NCBI GenBank assembly: GCA_003151595.1
Contig: PLXW01000150.1
Span: 6,050 to 39,901, forward strand
Direction of reading: 5' to 3'
From: Myxococcales bacterium
GTDB taxonomy: Bacteria > Myxococcota > Polyangia > Polyangiales > Polyangiaceae
DNA length: 33,852 nt
A program made the position numbers and the translations under genes. Shown here one piece after another: positions 15,066-21,693 of the stretch; the stretch's first letter is position 1, and each line of letters opens with the position of its first letter. The notes under the pieces are model-generated. The model saw nothing but the letters and a program-made list of their open reading frames with translations. It was not told the DNA's origin and did not search any database.

Positions 15066-15703
15066 CGTACTTCTCCTGGCTCTTGCCGGAGCCGCGCCAT
15101 CGCGTCTTCGAGCTCTTCGCGCGCAACGCGCAGTCGTGAGTAAACCGTGTTGAGCGGGATCGAGAGAACGCGCGCGATCTCCGGCGCGGTCATCTCTTCG
15201 ATCTCGTGAAGCACCAGCACGGCGCGTCGCCCGACGTCGATCGTCGCCAGCGCGCGATCGAGCTGATCGAGCTGGCGCCGCGTGTCGAGGGCGTCGGCTT
15301 GCGTGGGGGCGATCGACTCGCGGTCTTGCGCGAGGCCGCCGTCGGGATCGACCGGGTGACGCCGACTATGCCGGCGCGCGTCCGATGCCACGCGGATCGC
15401 GATCTGGAACAGCCACGCCCGTGGCCCGTGCCCGCGCTCTTCGAACTCGCCGAAGCGGCGGTGCGCGATCACGAACACCTCCTGGGCCTTGTCGTCGACC
15501 TCGGCCTCGCTCACGCCGAGCCGGCGCAAATTCCTCCACACGAAGTCGAGCTGCGCCTCGTACATCGAACGAAACGTCGCCGCGCGCGCCGCCGCGTCGC
15601 GCGTCGCTCCAGACACCGGCGCGATGGACCCGATCGGGGCGACGTAAATCGCAGGGACGGGCTCCATGCCCCCCTCATGGCCGATGTCGCGCCGATCCGT
15701 CAC
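15062..15703 (-). CDS. ECF-type RNA polymerase sigma factor (sigma-70 family)
   Basis: A 213-residue protein. Region 2 is seen in MYEAQLDFVWRNLRRLGV, then VDDKAQEVFVIAHRRFGEF and RAWLFQIAIRVASDARR. Region 4 is LDRALATIDVGRRAVLVLHE followed by the HTH EMTAPEIARVLSIPLNTVYSRL. Regions 1.1 and 3 are absent, as expected for the ECF group. I chose the GTG at 15703. It overlaps the upstream gene's TGA (GTGA) and has GGAGG 5 nt in front, whereas the ATG at 15667 lacks a properly spaced site. The protein would start 12 residues before MEPVPAIY. It lies between a probable envelope protein and a membrane protein, both joined by 4-nt overlaps, which suggests fixed stoichiometry and envelope-responsive control. 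Confidence 0.93.
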   Translation of the reverse strand: MTDRRDIGHEGGMEPVPAIYVAPIGSIAPVSGATRDAAARAATFRSMYEAQLDFVWRNLRRLGVSEAEVDDKAQEVFVIAHRRFGEFEERGHGPRAWLFQIAIRVASDARRHSRRHPVDPDGGLAQDRESIAPTQADALDTRRQLDQLDRALATIDVGRRAVLVLHEIEEMTAPEIARVLSIPLNTVYSRLRVAREELEDAMARLRQEPGEVR

Positions 15704-16644
15704 CGAAGCCTCCACGACAAGCCTACCTCGGTTCGGCCGATGAGCAGGGCGGGGGTCACGTTTCCGTCGTCGGCCGACCCGCGGACCACGTTCCACTCGA
15801 CGACGCCCCGCACGAGCACCGACAGCTCGTTGCCGAGCTCGCCGCGCAGATCGACGCTCGGACCGATGGCGAAGAGCGGGAGCGTCGCCCCTGGTTCGCT
15901 GGTCGGGACGGTCATCGACTTGTCCTGTTCGTCGATGTGCAGAAACCCGACCTCCGCGCCGCCGCACAGATCGAGCTGAATTCCCCGCTTGTCGAGGTAG
16001 TTCCCGGGGAGGCGCTTGCACGCATCGAAGCGCCCCGCGCCGAGCGTCGCGAAGGCGTGCGTCGTGGGGACGATCTCCACGAACGTCCGCCCCAGCGCCA
16101 ACGCCGGCCGGAGGAACCATCCATTGCCCACTTCGGACACGGAGAAGAGCGTCCCGCCGATGAGCATTCCGGTGCCCGTCCCGGCCATGAGGTACGACGC
16201 CATCCCGATCTCGAGCTGCCGCTCGTCCTCCGAGTGCGCGAGGAACAGCGAAGCCTCCGGCGACGGCTTCTCCGGCTCTTGAGGGGGAGGGAGCGGGAAG
16301 AGGTCGGGCGAGGGGAGCGGGGGAGGGGCTGGCGGGATTTCCTTCGCGCGCTCTACCTCGGCGTCCAGGACGAGCGACGCCCAGACCCCCATCGCGCGCG
16401 TGAGACCTGAGCACTCGCGCCCGTCCATCGCCCGATGCGCCACGGGAGCCCCCGTCGCATCCGTGATTTCTCCCGTGGCGTGCAGCACGCCTTTCTCACG
16501 CGAGAGATGCACGGCGACCGTCCATTCCGCGCTCGGAGCCTTCGTCGGTTCGAGCGCGCGGCGGAGCGCATCTTCGGCGCTCGCTCGGTCCGCGCAGGGC
16601 GCCGGTTGCTCGAGCACGATCCGCGGCGGCTCGGGGACGTCCAA
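15700..16644 (-). CDS. Probable envelope protein with beta-barrel-like C-terminal half; first gene of the sigma cassette
   Basis: A 314-residue protein of unknown function. Residues 1-100 form an alpha/beta region with two Cys (APCADRASAEDALRRAL, GRECSGLTRAMGVWASLVLDAEVE). A proline-rich linker follows (EIPPAPPPLPSPDLFPLPPP). The C-terminal half alternates polar and hydrophobic residues and ends ALLIGRTEVGLSWRLR, an aromatic/Arg finish like an outer-membrane barrel strand. The earliest possible start after an upstream in-frame stop is TTG at 16642-16644. From there no signal peptide is visible, which is odd for such a protein. Either the true start is non-standard, the upstream part has been lost, or the protein is not exported. 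The stop overlaps the sigma factor GTG. I do not recognise the family. Confidence 0.65.
   Translation of the reverse strand: MDVPEPPRIVLEQPAPCADRASAEDALRRALEPTKAPSAEWTVAVHLSREKGVLHATGEITDATGAPVAHRAMDGRECSGLTRAMGVWASLVLDAEVERAKEIPPAPPPLPSPDLFPLPPPQEPEKPSPEASLFLAHSEDERQLEIGMASYLMAGTGTGMLIGGTLFSVSEVGNGWFLRPALALGRTFVEIVPTTHAFATLGAGRFDACKRLPGNYLDKRGIQLDLCGGAEVGFLHIDEQDKSMTVPTSEPGATLPLFAIGPSVDLRGELGNELSVLVRGVVEWNVVRGSADDGNVTPALLIGRTEVGLSWRLR
15709..15713 (-). promoter_or_regulatory. Ribosome binding site fixing the sigma factor start
   Basis: GGAGG on the minus strand is separated by 5 nt from the GTG at 15703. It lies inside the last codons of the upstream gene, so translation of the sigma factor probably re-initiates at the GTGA overlap. 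It decides between GTG 15703 and ATG 15667. Confidence 0.6.
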
Positions 16645-16709
16645 GGGGGGTGACCGATCATGGCCTGCGATCCTCTATCCGTCGCGTCACCCGTTCTGAT
16701 GAGGGCGCT

Positions 16710-16741
16710 TTGCAGAAGAGCGTTGGGCCATTGCAGAAGAG
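16710..16741. repeat. 11-bp direct repeat with 21-bp spacing in the divergent regulatory region
   Basis: TTGCAGAAGAG occurs at 16710-16720 and 16731-16741 with exactly 21 bp between starts, or two helical turns. It lies in the 241-bp gap (16645-16885) between the sigma cassette and the four-gene export operon. It is 66 bp from the sigma-cassette start and about 145 bp from the start at 16886. The layout suits a protein bound twice on one face of the DNA, or two tandem promoters for the sigma cassette read as CTCTTCTGCAA on the minus strand. The binder is unknown. Confidence 0.5.
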
Positions 16742-16885
16742 AAATGCGCTGGGACTGGTCAAGAACCGTGATGAGGGATTGATCCACTTGCATCATACCC
16801 ACATTGGAGCTTCCTCGAAAACGCGCGGATATAGCCGGGTGTAGGCGCTGGCCTTCCGCGTGCACTGGCAAGCTCCAGTACCAGC

Positions 16886-18127
16886 ATGGCCCCCAAGACC
16901 GCTCCGACCAACCTGCCGTACCTCGTGGGTACCGTTGCGCTGGCCCTCGTCGCCGCCGGGTCGCTGATGGCGTGCGGCGACGCCGGCGCGGGGACACTCC
17001 TGGGAACGAACCGCGGCTCGCAGTCGTCGTCGGGCGGCCCTTCGCTGGGGTTCTCGGGCGATGACGGCGGCGCGCCCCTCCCTATCCTCGAGGGGCAGGA
17101 CGCGGCGCCGCCGGAGACCAAGGGCGAGCAGCTCTTTCGCGCGATGGAGTCGACGCTGGTCACGACGTGCGGTGGAACGGGCGGCGCCTGCCACGTGACC
17201 GGCGCGTTCCTCGGCGGTCAGACCCCGGTATGGCTCGGCGCGCCCGATGCGTATCTGTCAGCCAAGAAATACCCGGGCGTCATCACGTCCGACCCGTACG
17301 CCAGCAAGTTGATCATCAAGGGCCCGCACGAGGGACCTGGGTTCTCCGGACCCGACGCGGCGCTCGGCGCGCAAGTGCTGGCGTGGCTCACGGAGGAAGC
17401 GGTCGAGATCGTCACCGTGCAGCTCCCGTCGACCACCGCGTTCGTGGTGCAGCCGGGACCGAACGTGGTCGACATCTCGAGCGGAGCCGCGGGGCTGAAT
17501 GGCGCGAAGATCTCGTTCGTCGCCTCGGTCGATGGCAACAACGGCATCCTCTCGCTCACGCACCTCGCGGTGCAAGCGCCCATGGGGAGCGGCCTTCACA
17601 TCGCGCACCCCATCTTCGCGGTCATCCCGCCGACGGGGCCCGTCGCGCCCGACCCGGTCGACAGCCTGTCGAACGTCGATCAGACCGTCGCCCCCGCGGA
17701 GGCGATCCCGCTGGGCACCGGCACGCTGATCCTCGAGAGCTTCACGAGCGGCGCCGAGCTCAAGATCGAATTCAACACGCTCGCGCCCGTCGCCATGACG
17801 ATCAACGACGGCGGTACGACGGCGACGGGGGGCGGCTGCAAGAACGTGGCGGGGTTCACGGCGAACGCAGTCCCCGCGATTCAGGCCAATCAGTGCCTCA
17901 ACTGTCACGGCTCATCGAACGGCTCCGGATACGGCTCGCTCGATCTCACCAAGGTCGGAATCGACGACACCGCGGCGTGCGCGCAGGCGCTCACGCGAGT
18001 GAACCTCACCAACAAATCGCAGAGCGACATCATCCTCGCGCCGACGGGCGGCGTCCCGAATCACCCCTTCCAGGGGGCGAGCGGCACCTATGCGACGATG
18101 ATGCTCACGTGGATCAACGGCGAGTGA
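16886..18127 (+). CDS. Cytochrome c-like lipoprotein with CxxCH motif; first gene of export operon
   Basis: A 413-residue lipoprotein. The signal ends in GSLMACGD, with Cys at the lipidation position. A Gly/Ser-rich linker to about residue 75 leads to a first region with Cys95-x6-Cys102-His103 (TCGGTGGACHVTG), a widened haem-type motif. This is followed by the cytochrome-like stretch SKLIIKGPHEGPGFSG and AQVLAWLTEEA. A middle beta-rich domain (about 175-310) looks like an Ig-like or carbohydrate-binding sandwich. Near the end a standard c-type haem motif, CLNCH (Cys337, Cys340, His341), is followed by GSLDLTKVGID and a second cytochrome-like tail. It probably sits at the outer membrane and moves electrons or senses redox state, though neither is shown. 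The next gene starts 14 nt downstream. Confidence 0.78.
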   Translation: MAPKTAPTNLPYLVGTVALALVAAGSLMACGDAGAGTLLGTNRGSQSSSGGPSLGFSGDDGGAPLPILEGQDAAPPETKGEQLFRAMESTLVTTCGGTGGACHVTGAFLGGQTPVWLGAPDAYLSAKKYPGVITSDPYASKLIIKGPHEGPGFSGPDAALGAQVLAWLTEEAVEIVTVQLPSTTAFVVQPGPNVVDISSGAAGLNGAKISFVASVDGNNGILSLTHLAVQAPMGSGLHIAHPIFAVIPPTGPVAPDPVDSLSNVDQTVAPAEAIPLGTGTLILESFTSGAELKIEFNTLAPVAMTINDGGTTATGGGCKNVAGFTANAVPAIQANQCLNCHGSSNGSGYGSLDLTKVGIDDTAACAQALTRVNLTNKSQSDIILAPTGGVPNHPFQGASGTYATMMLTWINGE

Positions 18128-18141
18128 AAGGCAGGACGGTC

Positions 18142-19461
18142 ATGGAACGCACACTGCGCAATACCGCACGGACACTCGCAGCGATCGGCGTCGCGAGCGG
18201 CGCGCTGCTCGCGTGCACCTCGGATGGTACGTCCACGTTGAGCGGCGGCAGCCACACGTACACGCCCGTCGAGTCTCCTGCGGCGAGCGCTGCAGCGAGC
18301 GGCGGTACGGGAGGCGGCGCAGCGACCGTCGTCACCACGCCCGGCTCGGGTGGTGTGACTCCGGGAACCGGCGGCACGACCGGCAACACCGGCGCCGATC
18401 CGACGGCAGCGTCGAACACGAACATCACCGGCCGCCAGGTGAACTACGGCGAAGCGCTCCGCACCGCGAGCCTCAAGCTGCTCGGCGACTTGCCGACGCT
18501 CGCGCAGATCGATCAGATGGCGATCACGCTCGATCCCGCGGCGCAGGCGACGCTCTACGGAACGATGATCGATCAGTTCATGGCCGACCCGCGCTTCGCG
18601 GCGAAGATGGTCCAGTACTGGCGCGACACGTTGAAGACCGGACAGCAAGGCGCGCCCGCGAAGGGGATGCCGAGCTTCGACACCGCGGCGACCTATGCCG
18701 CTTACGTCGTCGTGAACGACATGCCGTTCACCAACCTCTTCACCGCGACCACCGGCACCTGCCCGACGTTCGACGGCACCACCTTCACGCCCGCCGAGTG
18801 CGGGAACAACGCGCCGACCACCGGCATCCTCACCGACCCCGGGTTGATGTCGCAGTACTACTCGAACATGGCCTTCCGCCGGACGCGCTTCCTGCAGGAG
18901 ACCTTCGTGTGCTCGAAGTTCCCGGCGGAGTTCTCGTCGAAGGCGGTGCCGATGGGCGTCGGTGCGTACACGAGCCCGTGGGACTTCGACAGCATCGCGG
19001 GCGGGACGCCGGCGAAGATCAACTTCCAGGACACGTCGTCGATCATCTGCGCCGACTGTCACACGACGATGAATCACATCGCGCCGCTGTTCGGAAGCTT
19101 CGACGACAAGGGTCAATACATCTCCACCGGCTACCAGGTTCAGGTGCCGATCCCGGGGACGCCGATGGCGACGCTCTCCGATTGGCTCAAGCCCGGGCAA
19201 GGGTTCGCGTGGCGCAACGGAACGGCGGTCACTGATCTCCCGAGCCTCGGGAAGGCGATCGCCGCCGACCCGGACGTGGCGATGTGTGCGGTCAATCGTA
19301 TGTGGGACTTCGCCATGTCGCGCGGTGACATCGTGAACGACCTGGCCACGGTGCCGCCGGTAGTGACGCAGCAGATCGCGACCGACTTCACGACGAACGG
19401 GATGAGCATGAAGAAGCTCATTCGCGAAGTGTGCACCTCCGACGACTTCGTGAAGTTCTGA
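18142..19461 (+). CDS. DUF1588/DUF1592-like cytochrome-type lipoprotein
   Basis: A 439-residue lipoprotein (lipobox ALLACTSD). A Gly/Thr/Ser-rich linker to about residue 90 precedes a helical region, LRTASLKLLGDLPTLAQIDQM and ALYGTMIDQFMADPRFAAKMVQYWRD. That region resembles the DUF1549/DUF1592 part of planctomycete and myxobacterial PSD proteins. GILTDPGLMSQYYSNMAFRR and FLQETFVCSKFP resemble DUF1588. CADCH (Cys303, Cys306, His307), followed by IAPLFGSFDDKGQY, is the usual haem-type motif of this group. The end MKKLIREVCTSDDFVKF is the typical closing helix. By known family layout such proteins pair with DUF1501 or DUF1552 proteins, and a DUF1501-like gene is two genes downstream. The biochemical role of the family is unknown. 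Confidence 0.75.
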   Translation: MERTLRNTARTLAAIGVASGALLACTSDGTSTLSGGSHTYTPVESPAASAAASGGTGGGAATVVTTPGSGGVTPGTGGTTGNTGADPTAASNTNITGRQVNYGEALRTASLKLLGDLPTLAQIDQMAITLDPAAQATLYGTMIDQFMADPRFAAKMVQYWRDTLKTGQQGAPAKGMPSFDTAATYAAYVVVNDMPFTNLFTATTGTCPTFDGTTFTPAECGNNAPTTGILTDPGLMSQYYSNMAFRRTRFLQETFVCSKFPAEFSSKAVPMGVGAYTSPWDFDSIAGGTPAKINFQDTSSIICADCHTTMNHIAPLFGSFDDKGQYISTGYQVQVPIPGTPMATLSDWLKPGQGFAWRNGTAVTDLPSLGKAIAADPDVAMCAVNRMWDFAMSRGDIVNDLATVPPVVTQQIATDFTTNGMSMKKLIREVCTSDDFVKF

Positions 19462-19482
19462 GAGAGAAGGAGAGAGAAACCC

Positions 19483-20205
19483 ATGAAACCCATCCTTTCG
19501 ACTCTCACGCTGGTGGCTGCGGCCGCCACGGTCGCTCTCGGACTCACCGGTTGCGGAAGCAGCGACTCGGGCGCGAACACGCTCGTCGGCGCGGCGAAGC
19601 AGCAGTCGTCGTACGACCCGAGCTCGCTCGCGGCGGCCGGCAACACGCAGCACCACTTCCAGGATCCCAACACCGGGCAAAACGGGATCACCGAGCCTTC
19701 GGTCGCTGCGGCTTCGAACGCCGTCGTCGGATCGCCCGAGGTCGTGGCCAGGTTGCACGCTTGCGGGAAGCTGCCGTACGCGTCCTTGGGATCGCTCCTC
19801 CAGTCGCGCGGCGTGAATACGCAGCCTGCGGGAGATGGAAGCTCCACGGCGGGGACGATCTACGCGCAGGGCTCGGCGGCGCTCGGCCAGGCTGATTACG
19901 CGGGGCGCGTGCCGGAGATGGTGATCGCATCGACCTCGGCGACGGCCAAGCAGTTCGACGTCTTCGTCGCCGCGGCGGCGGAGATCCAGGCGAACCTGAC
20001 CAACTCGAGCGCCTGCCCTGGAGTTACCATCGTCGATGCGACGGGCACGTTCTCCAAGGACGGCATCTCGTGCATCATCGGAAAACCGGCGACCGACGCG
20101 CACGTGACCCTCGCCAACCAGCTCGTGCTCGCCGCCTCTGACGTCAATACCGGCGAGCAGCTCGCGATCGCGACGATGCTCGAAGCCGCGCACACCTGTG
20201 AATGA
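19483..20205 (+). CDS. Small lipoprotein of unknown function
   Basis: A 240-residue lipoprotein that I do not recognise. The signal (LVAAAATVALGLTGCGSS) has a good lipobox, LTGC. A Ser/Ala/Gln-rich linker (about 25-75) is followed by a compact domain. Four Cys in the mature part (HACGKL, SSACPG, ISCIIG and HTCE at the C-terminus) could make two disulfides. An excellent ribosome site, AAGGAG at 19467-19472, precedes the ATG. Gaps of 21 nt upstream and 12 nt downstream place it in the operon. It has no haem motif, unlike its two upstream neighbours. It may be a structural or chaperone partner of the operon's other proteins, which is inference only. Confidence 0.7.
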   Translation: MKPILSTLTLVAAAATVALGLTGCGSSDSGANTLVGAAKQQSSYDPSSLAAAGNTQHHFQDPNTGQNGITEPSVAAASNAVVGSPEVVARLHACGKLPYASLGSLLQSRGVNTQPAGDGSSTAGTIYAQGSAALGQADYAGRVPEMVIASTSATAKQFDVFVAAAAEIQANLTNSSACPGVTIVDATGTFSKDGISCIIGKPATDAHVTLANQLVLAASDVNTGEQLAIATMLEAAHTCE

Positions 20206-20217
20206 AGGAGCCGTGTC

Positions 20218-21606
20218 ATGTCTGATCAGCGATTGAAGGATCTTCGCGGGACCGGCAGGCGCGACTTCTTGCGATGGGCGTCGACGCTCGGCGCCGTGCT
20301 GGGGCTCGACAGGGCGCGTTTCCTTGACGCGCTGAGCGGATCGGCGGGCGTGGCGCTCGCGGATCAAGCGTCGTGCGCGACGACGAATCGATCGGTGTCG
20401 ATCGTCGCCGGCAACGGAGGGTTGGCGCACTTCCAGCTCATCTTCCCGCACACTGCGGTGGCGAAGGATACGAGCGGCAACCTTGCATTCCACGCGGCGG
20501 GCAAGGCCGTCGCTGCGGTGGGTACCAACAAGCCGCTCATGTACGCGCCCGAGTCGCCGTTCCAGAAGAACCGCGCGACGCGGCAGATCTCGGCGTTCAT
20601 GTCGGGGACGAACGAGACGCACACGTCGACGCCGACGAGCGCGGCGACGATCGATACGGGCACGGGGATGATCGCTGCGCTCGCTGCGATTCAGCAGGCG
20701 AACCCCACGTTGCTGCCGGTGATAGGTGTGAACCCGATCACGTTCGGCAACGCGGCGGGCGCGCCGGCGGTGGCGACGGTGGCCAGCGCTGCGGGCCTGG
20801 TCGACCTGTTCAACAGCGCTGCGTCGCACGCGCTGCTTCAGACGCCTGCGAACTCGTCGCTGCACGAGTCGTATTACAAAGCGTTCCTCGGGTTGAACGC
20901 GGCGGCCGCGCGGTCGTCGATGATCAAGCCGTTCGGCAACAGCAAGGTCGCGGCGAACCTGCTCGGGAAGAACCTGGCAGACCAGCTGAGACCCTCGGCG
21001 CAAGACGACATGAACTACGGCATCAGCGCCGGCACGCCGACGACGGTGGTCGAGCTCGCGCACTCGCTGTGCACGGCGGTCAAGGCGTTCAAGCTGGGAT
21101 TGTCGTCGGCGCTCGTGATCCCCGCCTACCGCGACGATCCGCACGGGCTCTTCGCGGGCGGGCTCGCCGGGCCGACGGCGGACGCGCAGATGCTGGGCAA
21201 GGTGCTCGACGCCTTCATGGCGGATTGCACGGCTGCGCCGGATCCGTCGTGCACGTCGGCGACGCTGGCCGACAACATCGTGATGACGATTCACGGCGAC
21301 ACGCCGAAGGATCCGCTGACGCCGAGTGGCTGGCCGGACAATACGCCGGGGAACTCCAACTGGATCTATGTGTACGGCGGCGGTTATCTGAAGACCGGAT
21401 GGTTCGGTGGGATCGATACCCAAGGGAACGTGACAGGGTGGGACCCGGTCACGGGGAACGACATGCCGGGGCAGGCGAGCGCGATGACGGCGCAGGCGGC
21501 TGCTGCAGCGGCGGCGTATGCGGTGGCGAAGGGGGACATGAGGCGCGTGGAGGACTTCTACCGAGGTGGGCCGATCTCGGGGGTCATCAACGCGGCGCAG
21601 ATGTGA
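20218..21606 (+). CDS. Tat-signal DUF1501-like exported protein
   Basis: A 462-residue protein with a twin-arginine signal, TGRRDFLRWASTLGAVLG, so it is probably folded with a cofactor or metal before export. The body matches the general plan of DUF1501 proteins (alkaline phosphatase/sulfatase-like fold). These parts are HTSTPTSAAT, YRDDPHGLFAGG, NIVMTIHGDTPKDPL with possible metal-binding His and Asp, and SNWIYVYGGGYLKTGWFGGID. It ends in the helix AYAVAKGDMRRVEDFYRGG. AAGGAG at 20205-20210 gives a clear ribosome site 7 nt before the ATG. It is the last gene of the operon, and a strong hairpin terminator follows 35 nt after its stop. Family assignment is by eye and moderate. Enzymatic activity is not established for this family. 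Confidence 0.7.
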   Translation: MSDQRLKDLRGTGRRDFLRWASTLGAVLGLDRARFLDALSGSAGVALADQASCATTNRSVSIVAGNGGLAHFQLIFPHTAVAKDTSGNLAFHAAGKAVAAVGTNKPLMYAPESPFQKNRATRQISAFMSGTNETHTSTPTSAATIDTGTGMIAALAAIQQANPTLLPVIGVNPITFGNAAGAPAVATVASAAGLVDLFNSAASHALLQTPANSSLHESYYKAFLGLNAAAARSSMIKPFGNSKVAANLLGKNLADQLRPSAQDDMNYGISAGTPTTVVELAHSLCTAVKAFKLGLSSALVIPAYRDDPHGLFAGGLAGPTADAQMLGKVLDAFMADCTAAPDPSCTSATLADNIVMTIHGDTPKDPLTPSGWPDNTPGNSNWIYVYGGGYLKTGWFGGIDTQGNVTGWDPVTGNDMPGQASAMTAQAAAAAAAYAVAKGDMRRVEDFYRGGPISGVINAAQM

Positions 21607-21641
21607 CGGCGATGTAGAAGCGGATAACTGTGGAAGCTGGG

Positions 21642-21678
21642 AACGCCCTCGCGGGAACGCGGGGGCGTTTCGTTATTT
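21642..21678 (+). terminator. Rho-independent terminator of the four-gene export operon
   Basis: AACGCCCTCGCG (21642-21653), loop GGAA, then CGCGGGGGCGTT (21658-21669) make a 12-bp stem with one G-T wobble, closed by a GNRA-type tetraloop. TCGTTATTT follows. It lies 35 nt after the stop at 21606 and 16 nt before the end of the convergent gene. Confidence 0.85.
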
Positions 21679-21693
21679 GGGAAGAGCGCCGTC

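Noticed and set aside
16771..16800. Possible sigma-54 promoter (GG ... TTGCAT) before the export operon
   Set aside because: The GG to GC spacing is 14 nt where 12 is required, and the flanking consensus is poor.
16650..16844. 64-codon plus-strand frame in the divergent region
   Set aside because: Its apparent LQK repeat comes from the DNA direct repeat. There is no ribosome site, and a regulatory role fits better.
18088..21423. 1111-codon open frame on the minus strand opposite the export operon
   Set aside because: Its product is Arg/His/Val-rich with no domain. The plus-strand frames have signal peptides, haem motifs and ribosome sites. It is a GC-driven shadow.
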